A DNA stretch of 64,000 nucleotides from CAZLRH01 sp964562015 (GCA_964562015.1 CAZLRH010000005.1:62001-126000); one strand, 5' to 3'. Shown: positions 17,010 to 26,587, counted from the stretch's first letter. The notes: a model not told the origin generated them from the letters alone. Translations and numbers: made by a program.

Positions 17010-17856
17010 ATGCGAAATCCCTATCATCTCCTGATTTCCGCTTGGAAAGGACTATTGGGGCATGGATCGACCTGTCCTTCGTGTGGAGGGACAGGTGGCG
17101 CCGTGGTGGACCGTAAATATAGGGTGACGGCCTTGCGGCGTTGCAGTGGCTGTTAATTGGCCTATCGGACGCCCACCACCACAGTGGCGGAGAAAATAAA
17201 ATATTTCAGTCCCTGTACATGGACGGTTCCACGACGGAGATGCCGACTCGGGAAATATTGGCTGAATTCAAGCAAGCGGGATTTTGGGGCGCCAAGCTCA
17301 GCTCCAGCTGCCAAGGGGCGGTATGGCAAGCCTTGGGCGGCCGGCCGGACTCGCGTCTTTTTGACATTAGTTGCTCGCCGGGCTGCGGAAGTTATCCAGT
17401 GCAGCAAGCCGGAGATGAAGTGGATCCCTTTGAAATATCGGCGCCGCACGCCGCTTATGCACGCCCCCAGCTGGGGGTGAAGGTTATTCAAAGCGAGGCG
17501 ATGCTGGACAACCATTACGACTTTGTTTTCTCATCCCCTGTCCTGGAGCATGTCTCTGCGGTAGCGGATGCGCTTGAAACCGGTTTGCGTGGTCTGCGTC
17601 CAAGAGGTCTTTTCATCGCCTTTACCCCGAATGGTTCGAACGAGTATCGGCAGGCCGTTCCGCAGAATGGGCATCCAAGGGTGACTTTGGGCACGCGCAA
17701 CTCTTGGACCGTCCCTGGATGGAGGCACGTCCTGTGCCTGCGCTGTTTGCCTGTGGTTCCCCGTTCGAGCCCGATGTTATGCAGGCGTGGGATAAGCGTA
17801 GTCGCAAGTTGGCCGGAATGAATGGCTTTGCATGGCTGGTAATTATTCGCCAGTGA
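17010..17856 (+). pseudogene. Decayed class I SAM-dependent methyltransferase
   Basis: From the ATG at 17010 the frame reads MRNPYHLLISAWKGLLGHG, then a CPSCGG...CSGC pair of cysteine knuckles, and hits TAA at 17154. After that the coding sense shifts frame near 17190-17215 (NKIFQSLYMDGSTTEMP is read in frame 17141), continues through LFDISCSPGCGSY (a damaged glycine motif) and FSSPVLEHVSAVADALETGL, and shifts again near 17690, ending WMEARPVPALFACGSPFEPD and a TGA at 17854. The joined product would be about 280 residues: a zinc-finger-headed methyltransferase of the kind found in sugar clusters. One stop plus at least two frameshifts make it non-functional unless there are sequencing errors. 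Confidence 0.75.
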
Positions 17857-17967
17857 CCAAAATTTGAAGATTTTTATCGATTATGGTCGGACCACTCGTG
17901 TCTTGGATGATGGCCTGGCGAAGGCCTGCTAAATGAGGCCCAGCTCGGTGCATACTCTCATCAACCT

Positions 17968-19104
17968 ATGAAAATCGCCATTGCGTCCCTGGGTCGCTTC
18001 CATGTGCTTGATCTAGCCCGGGAATTGCATGCCCTGGGGCATAGCGTCGTATTTTATTCAGAAGTCCCAACGCGCAGGGTGCAAAAATTCGGCTTTCCGG
18101 CGCAAAATACCCGTTGCCTGCTGCTTTATGTCTTGCCGCTGGCGTGCTGGTTTAGACGAGGGCCGGCGCTTTTTCGGAAAAGGGTCAGTGATTGGCTGAC
18201 ATTGATGATGGATTGGGTCATCGCTTGGAAACTGGAACGCTGTGATGTGTTTATCGGGATGTCCGGCTTGTGCTTGAAAAGCGCGCAGCGAGCACGGGAG
18301 AAATATGGGGCCTGGATATTTATTGAACGGGGTAGTACGCATATCTTGCGGCAAAAGGAAATTTTGGACCAATTACGGCAATTGGGAATGCCGGGGGAAG
18401 GCGTATCGTCCTTTGATCTGCAGCGTGAATTGGCCAGCTATGAATTGGCGGATGTCATCACGATTCCGTCTTTGCATGTGGAGGAGAGTTTCCAACCTTA
18501 CGGGCATTTGCGGGAGAAATTGTTTCGGAATCCATACGGGGCTGACTTGACCTGTTTTAGCGCCACCACGACTCCGGACTGGCAGCAGCCCACACTGCTC
18601 TTTGTGGGCCAATGGGGTTTCCGCAAGGGGTGCGATTTGCTCGAACCGATCATGGAAAAATTACCCGGCGTGCGCCTGATGCATGTGGGTGGGCTGGGGG
18701 ACTACCCGTGGCCGAAAGCGGGCAACTTTGAACATTGCCCAGCGGTTAATGAATGGGAGCTGCCCAAGTATTATGCCCAAGCTCACGTTTTTGTGCTGGC
18801 TTCACGTGAAGAAGGTTTTGCCAAAGTTTTATTGCAGGCGGCTGCGTGTGGTTTGCCGATTGTCTGCACCGACCAGACTGGGGGACGGGATTTGCAGCAA
18901 ATGGTGGGAGCGGCCAATTTCGTGAAAGTTGTGGCATGTGACGACGTCGACGCCTTTGCCGCGGCGGTCCGGCAGGCGTTGGATTATGCACGCGCGCATC
19001 CCGGCCTGCGCTCCCTGCCTGACGCAGTTCGGGAGCAGGTCTCGTGGCGAAGTTACGGCCAAAGGTATTCCGCCAAGCTGGCGGAGGTCGGAAGAACCGG
19101 CTAG
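17968..19104 (+). CDS. Glycosyltransferase, family 4 type
   Basis: 378-residue GT-B enzyme. The N-terminal MKIAIASLGRFHVLDLARELHALGH is a typical acceptor-side start. The C-terminal domain shows LLFVGQWGFRKGCDLL (about residues 210-225) and SREEGFAKVLLQAAACGLP. In that last motif the second glutamate of the usual E-x7-E pair is Gln, which may alter but need not abolish activity. It lies just after the decayed methyltransferase and has lower GC than the sugar-nucleotide genes. Donor and acceptor cannot be assigned. Confidence 0.85.
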   Translation: MKIAIASLGRFHVLDLARELHALGHSVVFYSEVPTRRVQKFGFPAQNTRCLLLYVLPLACWFRRGPALFRKRVSDWLTLMMDWVIAWKLERCDVFIGMSGLCLKSAQRAREKYGAWIFIERGSTHILRQKEILDQLRQLGMPGEGVSSFDLQRELASYELADVITIPSLHVEESFQPYGHLREKLFRNPYGADLTCFSATTTPDWQQPTLLFVGQWGFRKGCDLLEPIMEKLPGVRLMHVGGLGDYPWPKAGNFEHCPAVNEWELPKYYAQAHVFVLASREEGFAKVLLQAAACGLPIVCTDQTGGRDLQQMVGAANFVKVVACDDVDAFAAAVRQALDYARAHPGLRSLPDAVREQVSWRSYGQRYSAKLAEVGRTG

Positions 19105-19171
19105 ACCGTGAGTCGAAAATAGGCTTTGCGGAAAAACACGGACGCTGATTGCACCTCGAGCAGATTTGGCC

Positions 19172-19945
19172 ATGAACAGAACTTTTCTAACTAAAACCTT
19201 GGGCTCGCTCGCCGGCCTGATTCAGGGCGATACCCTGACCCGTGACCGCTGGTTGTGGCTGAAGCGGCGGCTGCCGGTGACGGCGAATGGCGAAAAGCTG
19301 CTCGACGTCGGCTGCGGCTCGGGCGCGTTTACGATTTGCGCCGCGCAACGCGGTTACGCCGGCACCGGGCTGAGTTGGGACGAGGCGAATATGAATATTG
19401 CGCTCGAACGCGCGAAAATTTGCGGGGTGGCCAACGTCAAATTTCAAATCTGCGATGTGCGCCAATTGGACCAGCAAAAGGCTTTAGTCGGGGCCTTTGA
19501 CGTGGCCATCTGCTGCGAAAACATCGAACATATCATCGATGACCGCAGATTGATACGAGCCATTGACGGCTGTCTGAAGCCGGGTGGACGCTTGTTTCTG
19601 ACGACGCCCAATTATTACTATCGGGCCATGACGAAGGAGGACAACGGGCCCTTCCTTCTTCGCGAAGATGGCGGGCATGTGCGCCGGGGCTATACTGAGG
19701 CGCAGATACGGGAATTGTTCGCCGGCACAAATCTGGAGGTCGAGCAGATTTCCTATTGCAGCGGCTTCGCGAGCCAGAAGCTGACCGCCGTGCTGCGGCA
19801 ATTCCGCGGCGGGTCCTATCTGGCCGGTTGGCTGCTGACGTTGCCGTTTCGCTTTTTGGTACCGCCCTTTGACTGGGTGTTTCACCGCCTGTATGATTAC
19901 CCGCAATTCAGCATTTGCGTCGAAGTTTACAAGCGGCGTTTTTAA
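19172..19945 (+). CDS. Class I SAM-dependent methyltransferase
   Basis: 257-residue enzyme with the SAM-binding glycine motif LLDVGCGSGAFT (about residues 45-56), an acidic residue after strand 2 and ENIEHIIDDRRLIRAI, then LKPGGRLFLTTPNYYY. The C-terminal quarter (LAGWLLTLPFRFLVPPFDWVF) is hydrophobic and could touch the membrane or the lipid-linked glycan. The ATG at 19172 is preferred to the TTG two codons earlier. It probably methylates a sugar hydroxyl in the repeat unit. Confidence 0.8.
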   Translation: MNRTFLTKTLGSLAGLIQGDTLTRDRWLWLKRRLPVTANGEKLLDVGCGSGAFTICAAQRGYAGTGLSWDEANMNIALERAKICGVANVKFQICDVRQLDQQKALVGAFDVAICCENIEHIIDDRRLIRAIDGCLKPGGRLFLTTPNYYYRAMTKEDNGPFLLREDGGHVRRGYTEAQIRELFAGTNLEVEQISYCSGFASQKLTAVLRQFRGGSYLAGWLLTLPFRFLVPPFDWVFHRLYDYPQFSICVEVYKRRF

Positions 19946-19998
19946 ATTATGAGTCAGCCAATGCCAGTTTGCGATCGGCAGTGCGGGAGGGTCCGGGC

Positions 19999-21153
19999 AT
20001 GAAGCTCGGAATTTTTGCCACGCATCCGATTCAATACCAGGCGCCGCTGTGGCGGAATTTAGCCACACGGCCCGGAGTGGATTTAACCGTGTATTATTTC
20101 AGCGACCAGAGTTTGCGCGGCGGCCAGGATGCCGGCTTCGGCCGGGGGGTAACGTGGGATGTCCCCCTGCTGGCCGGTTATCGCAGCGTGTTTTTGCGCC
20201 GCGATGCGGATTTGGCCCGGCCGTGGACGATAAAAATCCCGCGTGTGTCCACGTGGTTGGCCAACGCGGACCTGGAAAAAATTTTACTCGGTGGCTACAT
20301 CCACGCGTTCGAGCGGCAACTGGCCGGAGCGGCGCATTCCCAGGGGGTGAAGGTCGTCATGCGCGCCGAATTTTCCGAGGAACCCAGGCGGTCGTGGTGG
20401 AAAGCAGCCCTCCGCAACGCTTATCTGCGCTGGCTCTACCCGAAGGTGGATGCCTTCGCCGTGATTGGCGAGCAGGCGCGGCAGCATCTGCGCAAGTTCG
20501 GGGTGGCCGAATCGCGCATGGCCGCCTCACCTTACAATGTGGACACGGAATTGTTTGAAGCCCAAAAGCAGCGTTGGACGCGGGCCACTGCGCGCCAGCA
20601 GTTGGGCTATGCCGAGAGCGATTTTGTCGTGCTTTTTTCGGGAAAATTCATCCCGCGCAAAGACCCGCTGTTGCTTTTGCGTGCGCTCGGGCAGTTGGCC
20701 CACCGGCCGCAGTTGAGATTGCTTTGGGTGGGTGATGGGCCACTGAGAGAAGAGATTTTGCGCGAGGGCGAGCGACTGCTTCCGCAGCGCGTCAAGGATG
20801 CGGGCTTCGTCAATCAAAGCCAACTAGGCCTGTATTACCGGGCGGCGGATGTCTTGGTGTTGCCCTCGTGGCATGAGACCTGGGGTTTGGTGGTCAATGA
20901 AGCGATGCAATTTGGTTTGCCGGCGCTGGTGACGGATCGCGTCGGTTGCCGGGACGATTTGGTCCAGGCCGGGTTGACGGGCTGGGTTTTTCCCGCCGGC
21001 GATGCGGCAGCCCTCGCCGGCTTGATTGACCGAATGGCGGGCGATCCGGCTGGCACGCGCGCCATGGGCGAAAACGCGGAGAAATTGGCCGGGAAGTTTA
21101 CGGTGCAAGCAGCCTCCGACGGCATTTTGCAGGCATTGCATCTCGCTGGTTAG
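19999..21153 (+). CDS. Glycosyltransferase, family 4 type
   Basis: 384-residue GT-B enzyme starting MKLGIFATHPIQYQAPLWRNL, a start common in polysaccharide-locus glycosyltransferases. The C-terminal domain has VLFSGKFIPRKDPLLLLRAL and SWHETWGLVVNEAMQFGLP with both glutamates of the E-x7-E motif present. The ATG at 19999 is chosen because the upstream open frame overlaps the methyltransferase gene end. Family is clear; specificity is not. Confidence 0.88.
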   Translation: MKLGIFATHPIQYQAPLWRNLATRPGVDLTVYYFSDQSLRGGQDAGFGRGVTWDVPLLAGYRSVFLRRDADLARPWTIKIPRVSTWLANADLEKILLGGYIHAFERQLAGAAHSQGVKVVMRAEFSEEPRRSWWKAALRNAYLRWLYPKVDAFAVIGEQARQHLRKFGVAESRMAASPYNVDTELFEAQKQRWTRATARQQLGYAESDFVVLFSGKFIPRKDPLLLLRALGQLAHRPQLRLLWVGDGPLREEILREGERLLPQRVKDAGFVNQSQLGLYYRAADVLVLPSWHETWGLVVNEAMQFGLPALVTDRVGCRDDLVQAGLTGWVFPAGDAAALAGLIDRMAGDPAGTRAMGENAEKLAGKFTVQAASDGILQALHLAG

Positions 21154-21180
21154 TTGGGACGCACCAAACCCATTCTCCCC

Positions 21181-21960
21181 ATGAACGACTTGCCCAAACC
21201 ACCACCCCGCGGTTATCGTGAGCGAATATATGCGCAATACGTGACGCAGTTTCAACGGCGTTCACTCGAATTTGATCGGGCGGGAGCGGGCCGTCAGCAA
21301 CTGGCGTATGCCCATTATTTTCGGGGCTGGCTGCCGGCGCAAAAGGACGCGGCCATCGTGGATCTCGCCTGCGGAAACGGCTGGCTCCTGTATTTTTTCA
21401 AGCAGCAGGGTTATGGCAATCTGCACGGGGTGGACATCAGCCCGGAGCAGGTGAAGGTCGCGCGCCAGGTGGCGCCTTCGGTCGAACAGGGCAGCCTGTT
21501 TGAGTACCTCGGCGGGGTGCCGGCGCGGTTTGATTTAATCACCGCCATTGATATTATCGAACATTTGCAAAAGGACGAGGTGCTGGCGTTTCTGGATGCC
21601 TGTTGCCGGGCGCTCCGGCCCGGCGGCCGGTTGATTTTGCAAATGCCGAATGCGGACAGCCCGATGGGTCTCGGCACCCGTTACGGAGATTTCACCCATG
21701 AAGTGATGTTTAACAGCCACTCACTGGCCGGGGTGCTGGCCGTTTGCGGTTTCGTTTCGTTCGCGGCCCGCGAGGGCGGGGCGGTGCCGGGCAGCGGCGT
21801 CAAATCGGCCGTGCGCCGCCTGCTTTGGCAAATGATTCGGCAACTGATCCAGGCCTGGCATTTTATAGAAATGGGCAATTCTGGCAGCGGCATTTTTACG
21901 CGCGTGTTTGTCGCCACGGCGGTCAAACCTGCTGCTCCCTTGACCCCATCCTCCCCATGA
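21181..21960 (+). CDS. Class I SAM-dependent methyltransferase
   Basis: 259-residue methyltransferase: AIVDLACGNGWLLYFF (motif I, about residues 58-73), GVDISPEQVKVARQ (motif II), FDLITAIDIIEHLQKDE and LRPGGRLILQMPN. The C-terminal part contains HEVMFNSHSLAGVLAVCGF, as in sugar-modifying relatives. The ATG at 21181 gives a normal N-terminus. Its stop overlaps the start of the following FkbM gene by 4 bases (ATGA), so the two are probably co-translated. Confidence 0.82.
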   Translation: MNDLPKPPPRGYRERIYAQYVTQFQRRSLEFDRAGAGRQQLAYAHYFRGWLPAQKDAAIVDLACGNGWLLYFFKQQGYGNLHGVDISPEQVKVARQVAPSVEQGSLFEYLGGVPARFDLITAIDIIEHLQKDEVLAFLDACCRALRPGGRLILQMPNADSPMGLGTRYGDFTHEVMFNSHSLAGVLAVCGFVSFAAREGGAVPGSGVKSAVRRLLWQMIRQLIQAWHFIEMGNSGSGIFTRVFVATAVKPAAPLTPSSP

Positions 21961-22748
21961 GAAAACTAATTCTGGAAATCGCCTATAAAATCGAGACGCT
22001 TGCTTCGCGGGTGCAGGGTATAGCTGCGCAAGTTCCGCAGTGGAACGGCGAGTACCAACTCGTCGCCAAACGGGGACCCGCGATTCGCCATGCCATTGAC
22101 GGCGGCGCCAACCTCGGGGAGTGGACCGCGCATTTGCTCAGCCATGCGCCGAAAGCTCGCGTGCTCCTGGCCGAACCCCATCCCGAGAACGCCAAGCATC
22201 TGCGCCAGAAATTTGCCGGTTACGGAGAACAGGTGGCCGTGCATCAGGTGGCCCTCGCGGCCGGGCCGGGCCGGATTTACTTCAACGCGGAGGCGGAGGT
22301 GGGCACAGGCGCCGGCATGACGACGACCGATCCAGCGGCGGGGCGCTGGGAAGTCGAGACCATTGGTCTTTCCGCGCTGGCAGAAAATTTTGGGTCAGAT
22401 GTGGAAATTGATTTTGTCAAACTGGACATCGAGGGCGATGAAATGGCCGCATTGAACGGCGCCCGCGCTTTGTTCAAGTCCGGACGCCTGGGAATAGTCC
22501 AGTTGGAGTACAATGGCACCTGGATTGACCGGCGGGCGTCCATGCAGGATCTTTTCCAGTTTGCCCACGAGGCCAACTATCAAGTGCTCCAGCTCACGCC
22601 GCTCGGCCCCATGCTGCTGCCGCATTATGGCCTTGGATTGGATGATTTTCGCCTGCGCAATTTGTTGTTGGTTCGGCCGAATCTGGTCGCCGCCTTGGCG
22701 CCCTTTCCAGCGGCGGGAATGGCCCGCGTCGAAGCCTCGAGAAAGTGA
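21957..22748 (+). CDS. FkbM-family methyltransferase (first copy)
   Basis: 263-residue SAM-dependent O-methyltransferase. It shows IDGGANLGEWTAHLL (SAM loop, about residues 45-59), EPHPENAKHLRQKF, and FVKLDIEGDEMAALNGARALF, the diagnostic VKLDIEG block of FkbM. Such enzymes methylate sugar hydroxyls in glycolipids and polysaccharides. It overlaps the preceding methyltransferase gene. A second FkbM gene is at 28396. Confidence 0.88.
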   Translation: MRKLILEIAYKIETLASRVQGIAAQVPQWNGEYQLVAKRGPAIRHAIDGGANLGEWTAHLLSHAPKARVLLAEPHPENAKHLRQKFAGYGEQVAVHQVALAAGPGRIYFNAEAEVGTGAGMTTTDPAAGRWEVETIGLSALAENFGSDVEIDFVKLDIEGDEMAALNGARALFKSGRLGIVQLEYNGTWIDRRASMQDLFQFAHEANYQVLQLTPLGPMLLPHYGLGLDDFRLRNLLLVRPNLVAALAPFPAAGMARVEASRK

Positions 22749-22788
22749 CGGCCCAGGGCGGTGGCCTCATGCAGCAACGGGCTTCACC

Positions 22789-23826
22789 ATGAAGATTCTT
22801 TTCGCCGGAGACCTCAGCTCCTATGGTCGCACGCCCCAGCGCTTGCGTGCGCTCCAATCCCTCGGCCACGAGGTGAAGGCGGTTTCTTATGTGACCGGTG
22901 AACACCGGCCGAGTGTGGATCGCGAATCATTGCTGGACCGGGTGCGGTGGAAACTGCGGTTGCCCCCCGATCCGGCGGGGGCGAATCAAGCACTGCGCGC
23001 CGCGGGCCGCGCGGAAAAGTATGACGTGGTTTGGATTGAAAAGGGGAACACCGTTCGCCCGGCCACGCTCCGCGCCCTGCGCGCGTCACTGCCGCGCGCG
23101 AAAATTGTCGCCTGTTCCGAGGACGACATGTACGCGGTGCACAACCGCACGCTTTGGTTCACCCGGTGCATTCCCCTTTACGACGTCATCTTTACCACGA
23201 AGGTATATAATCTCGAGGAGTTGAAAACCCTCGGTGCGCGTGCCACCGCCTTGTTTATTGATGCCTTTGCTCCTGAAGTGCACCGACCGCTAACACTCAC
23301 CGCCGACGAGCGCGCGAGATTCGCCTGCGAGGTCGGGTTTATTGGCACGTTTGAGGAAGACCGCGCCCGGCAGATGCTTTTCCTCGCCGAAAAGGGCATC
23401 ACGGTGACGGTCTGGGGCAATGGCTGGGGTGATTGGCAAAAGCGGCACGGTAATTTGGTGGTCAAGAACTTGCCGCTGTTTGGCGACGATTTCGCGCGGG
23501 CCATCAATGCCACGAAAATCAACCTGGGCTTCTTGCGGAAACGCAACCGGGACCAGACGACCAGCCGGAGCGTGGAAATCCCCGCCTGCGGGGCCTTCTT
23601 GCTGGCCGAGCGCACTCCGCGCCATGAGGACCTTTTCCGGGAGGGCCAGGAAGCGGAGTTTTTTGGCAGCTTGGAAGAACTGTTGGTGAAAGTGAGGAAA
23701 TTTTTGGCCGATCCGGCCGCCCGGGAAAAAATAGCCGCCGCCGGCCGCGCCCGGTGCCTCGCGAGCGGCTATGATCACGCCAGCCAATTGCGGCAAATGC
23801 TCAACACTTTGGAATCCCATGTTTGA
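22789..23826 (+). CDS. Glycosyltransferase, CgeB-like
   Basis: 345-residue GT-B-type protein. The N-terminus MKILFAGDLSSYGRTPQRL and the C-terminal block VGFIGTFEEDRARQM, TVWGNGWGDW and TTSRSVEIPACGAFLLAE, then HEDLFREGQEAEFF, are those of the CgeB/Glyco_trans_1_2 family. The start at 22789 follows the FkbM stop by 40 bases. Substrate is unknown. Its TGA at 23824-23826 overlaps a TTG codon that may have begun the next gene before a frameshift. Confidence 0.82.
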   Translation: MKILFAGDLSSYGRTPQRLRALQSLGHEVKAVSYVTGEHRPSVDRESLLDRVRWKLRLPPDPAGANQALRAAGRAEKYDVVWIEKGNTVRPATLRALRASLPRAKIVACSEDDMYAVHNRTLWFTRCIPLYDVIFTTKVYNLEELKTLGARATALFIDAFAPEVHRPLTLTADERARFACEVGFIGTFEEDRARQMLFLAEKGITVTVWGNGWGDWQKRHGNLVVKNLPLFGDDFARAINATKINLGFLRKRNRDQTTSRSVEIPACGAFLLAERTPRHEDLFREGQEAEFFGSLEELLVKVRKFLADPAAREKIAAAGRARCLASGYDHASQLRQMLNTLESHV

Positions 23827-23957
23827 ATCAGGTCTTCTATCCACGCCACGCGACCGCGTTCCCAGCGGGCGCGGCCGCCTTGGCCTGGGGCTATGGACTT
23901 GCGCTCGGCGCGCAGGCGTGGCAGCATAAATTCGACATTTTGGGGCGGATGGATTAG
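23823..23957 (+). other. Possible lost N-terminal segment of the polymerase gene
   Basis: The frame starting with TTG at 23823 (overlapping the upstream TGA) reads LNQVFYPRHATAFPAGAAAL and then a hydrophobic stretch (LAWGYGLALGA), FDILGRMD and a TAG at 23955. This looks like the cytoplasmic start and first membrane segment of a Wzy protein. The polymerase frame begins at 23963 in another phase, so a single frameshift between 23945 and 23963 would join them. It may instead be chance coding in GC-rich DNA. Confidence 0.4.
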
Positions 23958-23962
23958 GTCCT

Positions 23963-25531
23963 ATGGCTTTACTCTTAATTGGAATTGGGTTGGTCGGCAT
24001 CGTGGCGGGGCTCTTTTGGCCCCCCGGAACGGCGGCGTTGATGCTCTTGTCTGGCGGCTGCGCTTTTTTTAACTGCGGGTTGAACGGATTCTTATGGAAA
24101 TGGGATCGCCGCTACATGGCCTATAAGTTTTTCGTCGTCTTCAATATTTTGCAGCCCGTCTTCTTCTTTGCCCTTTTGCTTTTCTTTGGGTCGGAGGTGG
24201 ACAATTTGTTTGCCGCCACTGATTTATGGTTGAATGGGGTGGGCACCTTGTTGGTCAGCTTTTCCCTTTTGCCGGTCCTTGGGGTTCTGCTTGCCGGGTT
24301 TCTGGAGTATCGAGAACGGCAGGCCGGGGATTCGGGCATTGACTTTGTTGGCCACCGATTGCGCCGCGGGTGGTCCTTTTTTATCGTGCCGAAAATGGGT
24401 CCGGCCATGCATGCGCTGCTGATCATTTCGGCGGTGATTAATTTGATTACTTGGGTGTCTGATCCGTTGAATCGACTGCTGGGCCTGCCTGATCTAAACA
24501 TCGTCAGTGTGCTCTTGCACGCCCTAGCCCGTGCTCTCGTGCTGATGCCGCTGGTCGCAGGGTTGTATTGGAACCGTAATCGGTTGGTGCAAATCATTTG
24601 GCTGGTGCAATTGGCGGTGGGCTTATTTTTGGCGGTGATTACGGGCCAGCGCAGTGTGGGGTTTTTCTCGGTCGCCTACTATGGTTTGGGCGTGATTTTG
24701 CAACAGCCCACGTTGAAACGGCGTTTGGCGACGGCAAGTTTTGGGGTTGTTTGCGGCCTGGTGCTCGTGCTGCTGGGCGGATTTGTGCAAAATATGCGGG
24801 GTGAATTTGGGCGGACGGGTGACCTCCAGGCGGTAAAAATTGGCGAAATTATGAGAAATCTCGATATGCTGATGGAGCAGAGCAAAAACCGGAGCGCCCT
24901 GGGCATGGAAGCTGGGCCGACGGACGCACTTTGGAACGGCTTGACGCGGTTAATTGACTGGACCCAGGTGTTGGTGCCAAACATGACGCCGGCGATGGTG
25001 CCCTATCGTGGTTATGACGATTTTGGCGACGAGCTAATGTCCATGACGGCTTTTCCCGGCCTGGGTATTAATCGCTCGTGGGTCTATGACAACTCCATGT
25101 TGCCTCGCCCCTACGGGTTCAATACTAACACCGACATTGATGAAAAGGGCAATTATGTCGCGATGTTTCAAGTGCCGTTCGGGACGCTGGCGGATAGCTG
25201 GTCGCGCGGCGGAATGTTCTCGGCCATTTTCCAGATGCTCTTTGCATGCGTCTTTTTGTGTTTGGTGGAGCGGTTATTGATGAGATGGTTTCTGCCGAAT
25301 AATTCGGAAATTTTTGTGTTGGGCCGGATGATCATCATCGGGATGGCCGTGGGCACACTGCCAGCGACGCAATTGATTCCCTCGATCCGCAACACCTTTG
25401 TTTCTCTGGGCTACTCGCTCCCGGTCGTATGGCTTTTGACTTATTGGTTATCGGGTCACGTCGGCGGGCCGCCCCCGCCACCGGGTCACAGGTCTCCGAT
25501 CCGACCCGGCCGGCCTGTGCGTTCAAATTAG
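23963..25531 (+). CDS. Oligosaccharide repeat-unit polymerase-like membrane protein (Wzy-like)
   Basis: 522-residue polytopic membrane protein with about twelve hydrophobic segments, beginning MALLLIGIGLVGIVAGLFWP. A long polar loop at about residues 280-420 carries GRTGDLQAVKIGE, ITGQRS precedes it, and the last helices end in VVWLLTYWL followed by a proline-rich tail (GGPPPPPGHR). The layout matches Wzy/O-antigen polymerases, which have little sequence conservation. GC content is lower than in neighbours. The true N-terminus may lie upstream in another frame (see the segment at 23823). Confidence 0.7.
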   Translation: MALLLIGIGLVGIVAGLFWPPGTAALMLLSGGCAFFNCGLNGFLWKWDRRYMAYKFFVVFNILQPVFFFALLLFFGSEVDNLFAATDLWLNGVGTLLVSFSLLPVLGVLLAGFLEYRERQAGDSGIDFVGHRLRRGWSFFIVPKMGPAMHALLIISAVINLITWVSDPLNRLLGLPDLNIVSVLLHALARALVLMPLVAGLYWNRNRLVQIIWLVQLAVGLFLAVITGQRSVGFFSVAYYGLGVILQQPTLKRRLATASFGVVCGLVLVLLGGFVQNMRGEFGRTGDLQAVKIGEIMRNLDMLMEQSKNRSALGMEAGPTDALWNGLTRLIDWTQVLVPNMTPAMVPYRGYDDFGDELMSMTAFPGLGINRSWVYDNSMLPRPYGFNTNTDIDEKGNYVAMFQVPFGTLADSWSRGGMFSAIFQMLFACVFLCLVERLLMRWFLPNNSEIFVLGRMIIIGMAVGTLPATQLIPSIRNTFVSLGYSLPVVWLLTYWLSGHVGGPPPPPGHRSPIRPGRPVRSN

Positions 25532-25594
25532 TTTTCATCACCCGGGCTGGTATTTCGCGGCCCATCGTCGGCGGACGGAGGACGCCAAGACTTC

Positions 25595-26587
25595 ATGCAA
25601 GTGGTTCATTTTCAGCGCCGGCCCCTGGCGCATTTCTTCAGCCTCGAACGGGCGTTTGCGACGGTGCGTAATCACTTTCCGGCGGAGGTGGAATGCCGTG
25701 TGGCGATTTCGCGATTTCCCAGCTCGGGATTTTTTAAGCGGATCTATAACATCGTCGAGGCCTGGACGCGCCAGGGCGAAGTCAACCACGTCACCGGCGA
25801 TGTGCATTTTCTCGATCTTTTCATGCGCAAGCGGCGGACTTTATTGACGGTGCTTGACTGCGTGATGTTGACGCGCCTGCGCGGCTGGCGCTGGTGGGTG
25901 ATGTGGTTTTTCTGGTATTGGCTGCCCGTTCGGCGGGCGGCGCTCATCTCGGTAATTTCCGCCGCCACCCGTGACGATCTGCTGCGGCAGGTGCGGTGCG
26001 ATCCGGCGAAAGTGCGGGTGGTGCCGGTGCCGGTCGCGGAGGGTTTGGGTGCGCGGCCCAAGGCTTTTGCGACCGAATCACCGCTCATCTTGCAAGTGGG
26101 CACGACTGAAAATAAAAATCTGGAGCGCGTGGCGGCGGCGTTGGAATCCTTACCCTGCCGGTTGCGGATTGTCGGGCCGCTTTCCGAGGCCCAGCAGGCT
26201 GCCTTGCGCCGGCACGGTATAGATTTCTCTTCCGCGACGGGCTTAAACGACGAGGAATTAGCCGCCGAATATGAGCATTGCGACTTGGTGATTTTTGCGT
26301 CGACGTTCGAGGGCTTTGGTCTCCCCATCATTGAAGCGCAAACCGTGGGCCGTCCGGTGGTGACCAGCAATTTCGGGCCCATGGACGATGTGGCGGGTGA
26401 CGGTGCCTGTCTCGTGGACCCGTTTGCGCCGTCCAGCATTCGGACGGGCGTGCAAAAGGTCATCGCCGACGAATCTTACCGCCGCGAATTGGTCCGACGC
26501 GGTTACGAAAACGCGCAGCGCTTTCAGCCGGCCGCCGTGGCGGCGCAGTATGTCGAACTCTATAAAGAATTGCTGGCCAAGGCCTGA
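25595..26587 (+). CDS. Glycosyltransferase, family 4 type
   Basis: 330-residue GT-B glycosyltransferase. The N-terminal half has HFLDLFMRKRRTLLTVLDC and ISVISAATRDDLLRQ; the C-terminal half has LILQVGTTENKNLERVAAAL, STFEGFGLPIIEAQTVGRP (complete E-x7-E motif) and GDGACLVDPFAPSSI. It resembles mannosyl/rhamnosyl transferases of the WbaZ type, but donor specificity is a guess. It is followed 45 bases later by the carbamoyltransferase. Confidence 0.88.
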   Translation: MQVVHFQRRPLAHFFSLERAFATVRNHFPAEVECRVAISRFPSSGFFKRIYNIVEAWTRQGEVNHVTGDVHFLDLFMRKRRTLLTVLDCVMLTRLRGWRWWVMWFFWYWLPVRRAALISVISAATRDDLLRQVRCDPAKVRVVPVPVAEGLGARPKAFATESPLILQVGTTENKNLERVAAALESLPCRLRIVGPLSEAQQAALRRHGIDFSSATGLNDEELAAEYEHCDLVIFASTFEGFGLPIIEAQTVGRPVVTSNFGPMDDVAGDGACLVDPFAPSSIRTGVQKVIADESYRRELVRRGYENAQRFQPAAVAAQYVELYKELLAKA

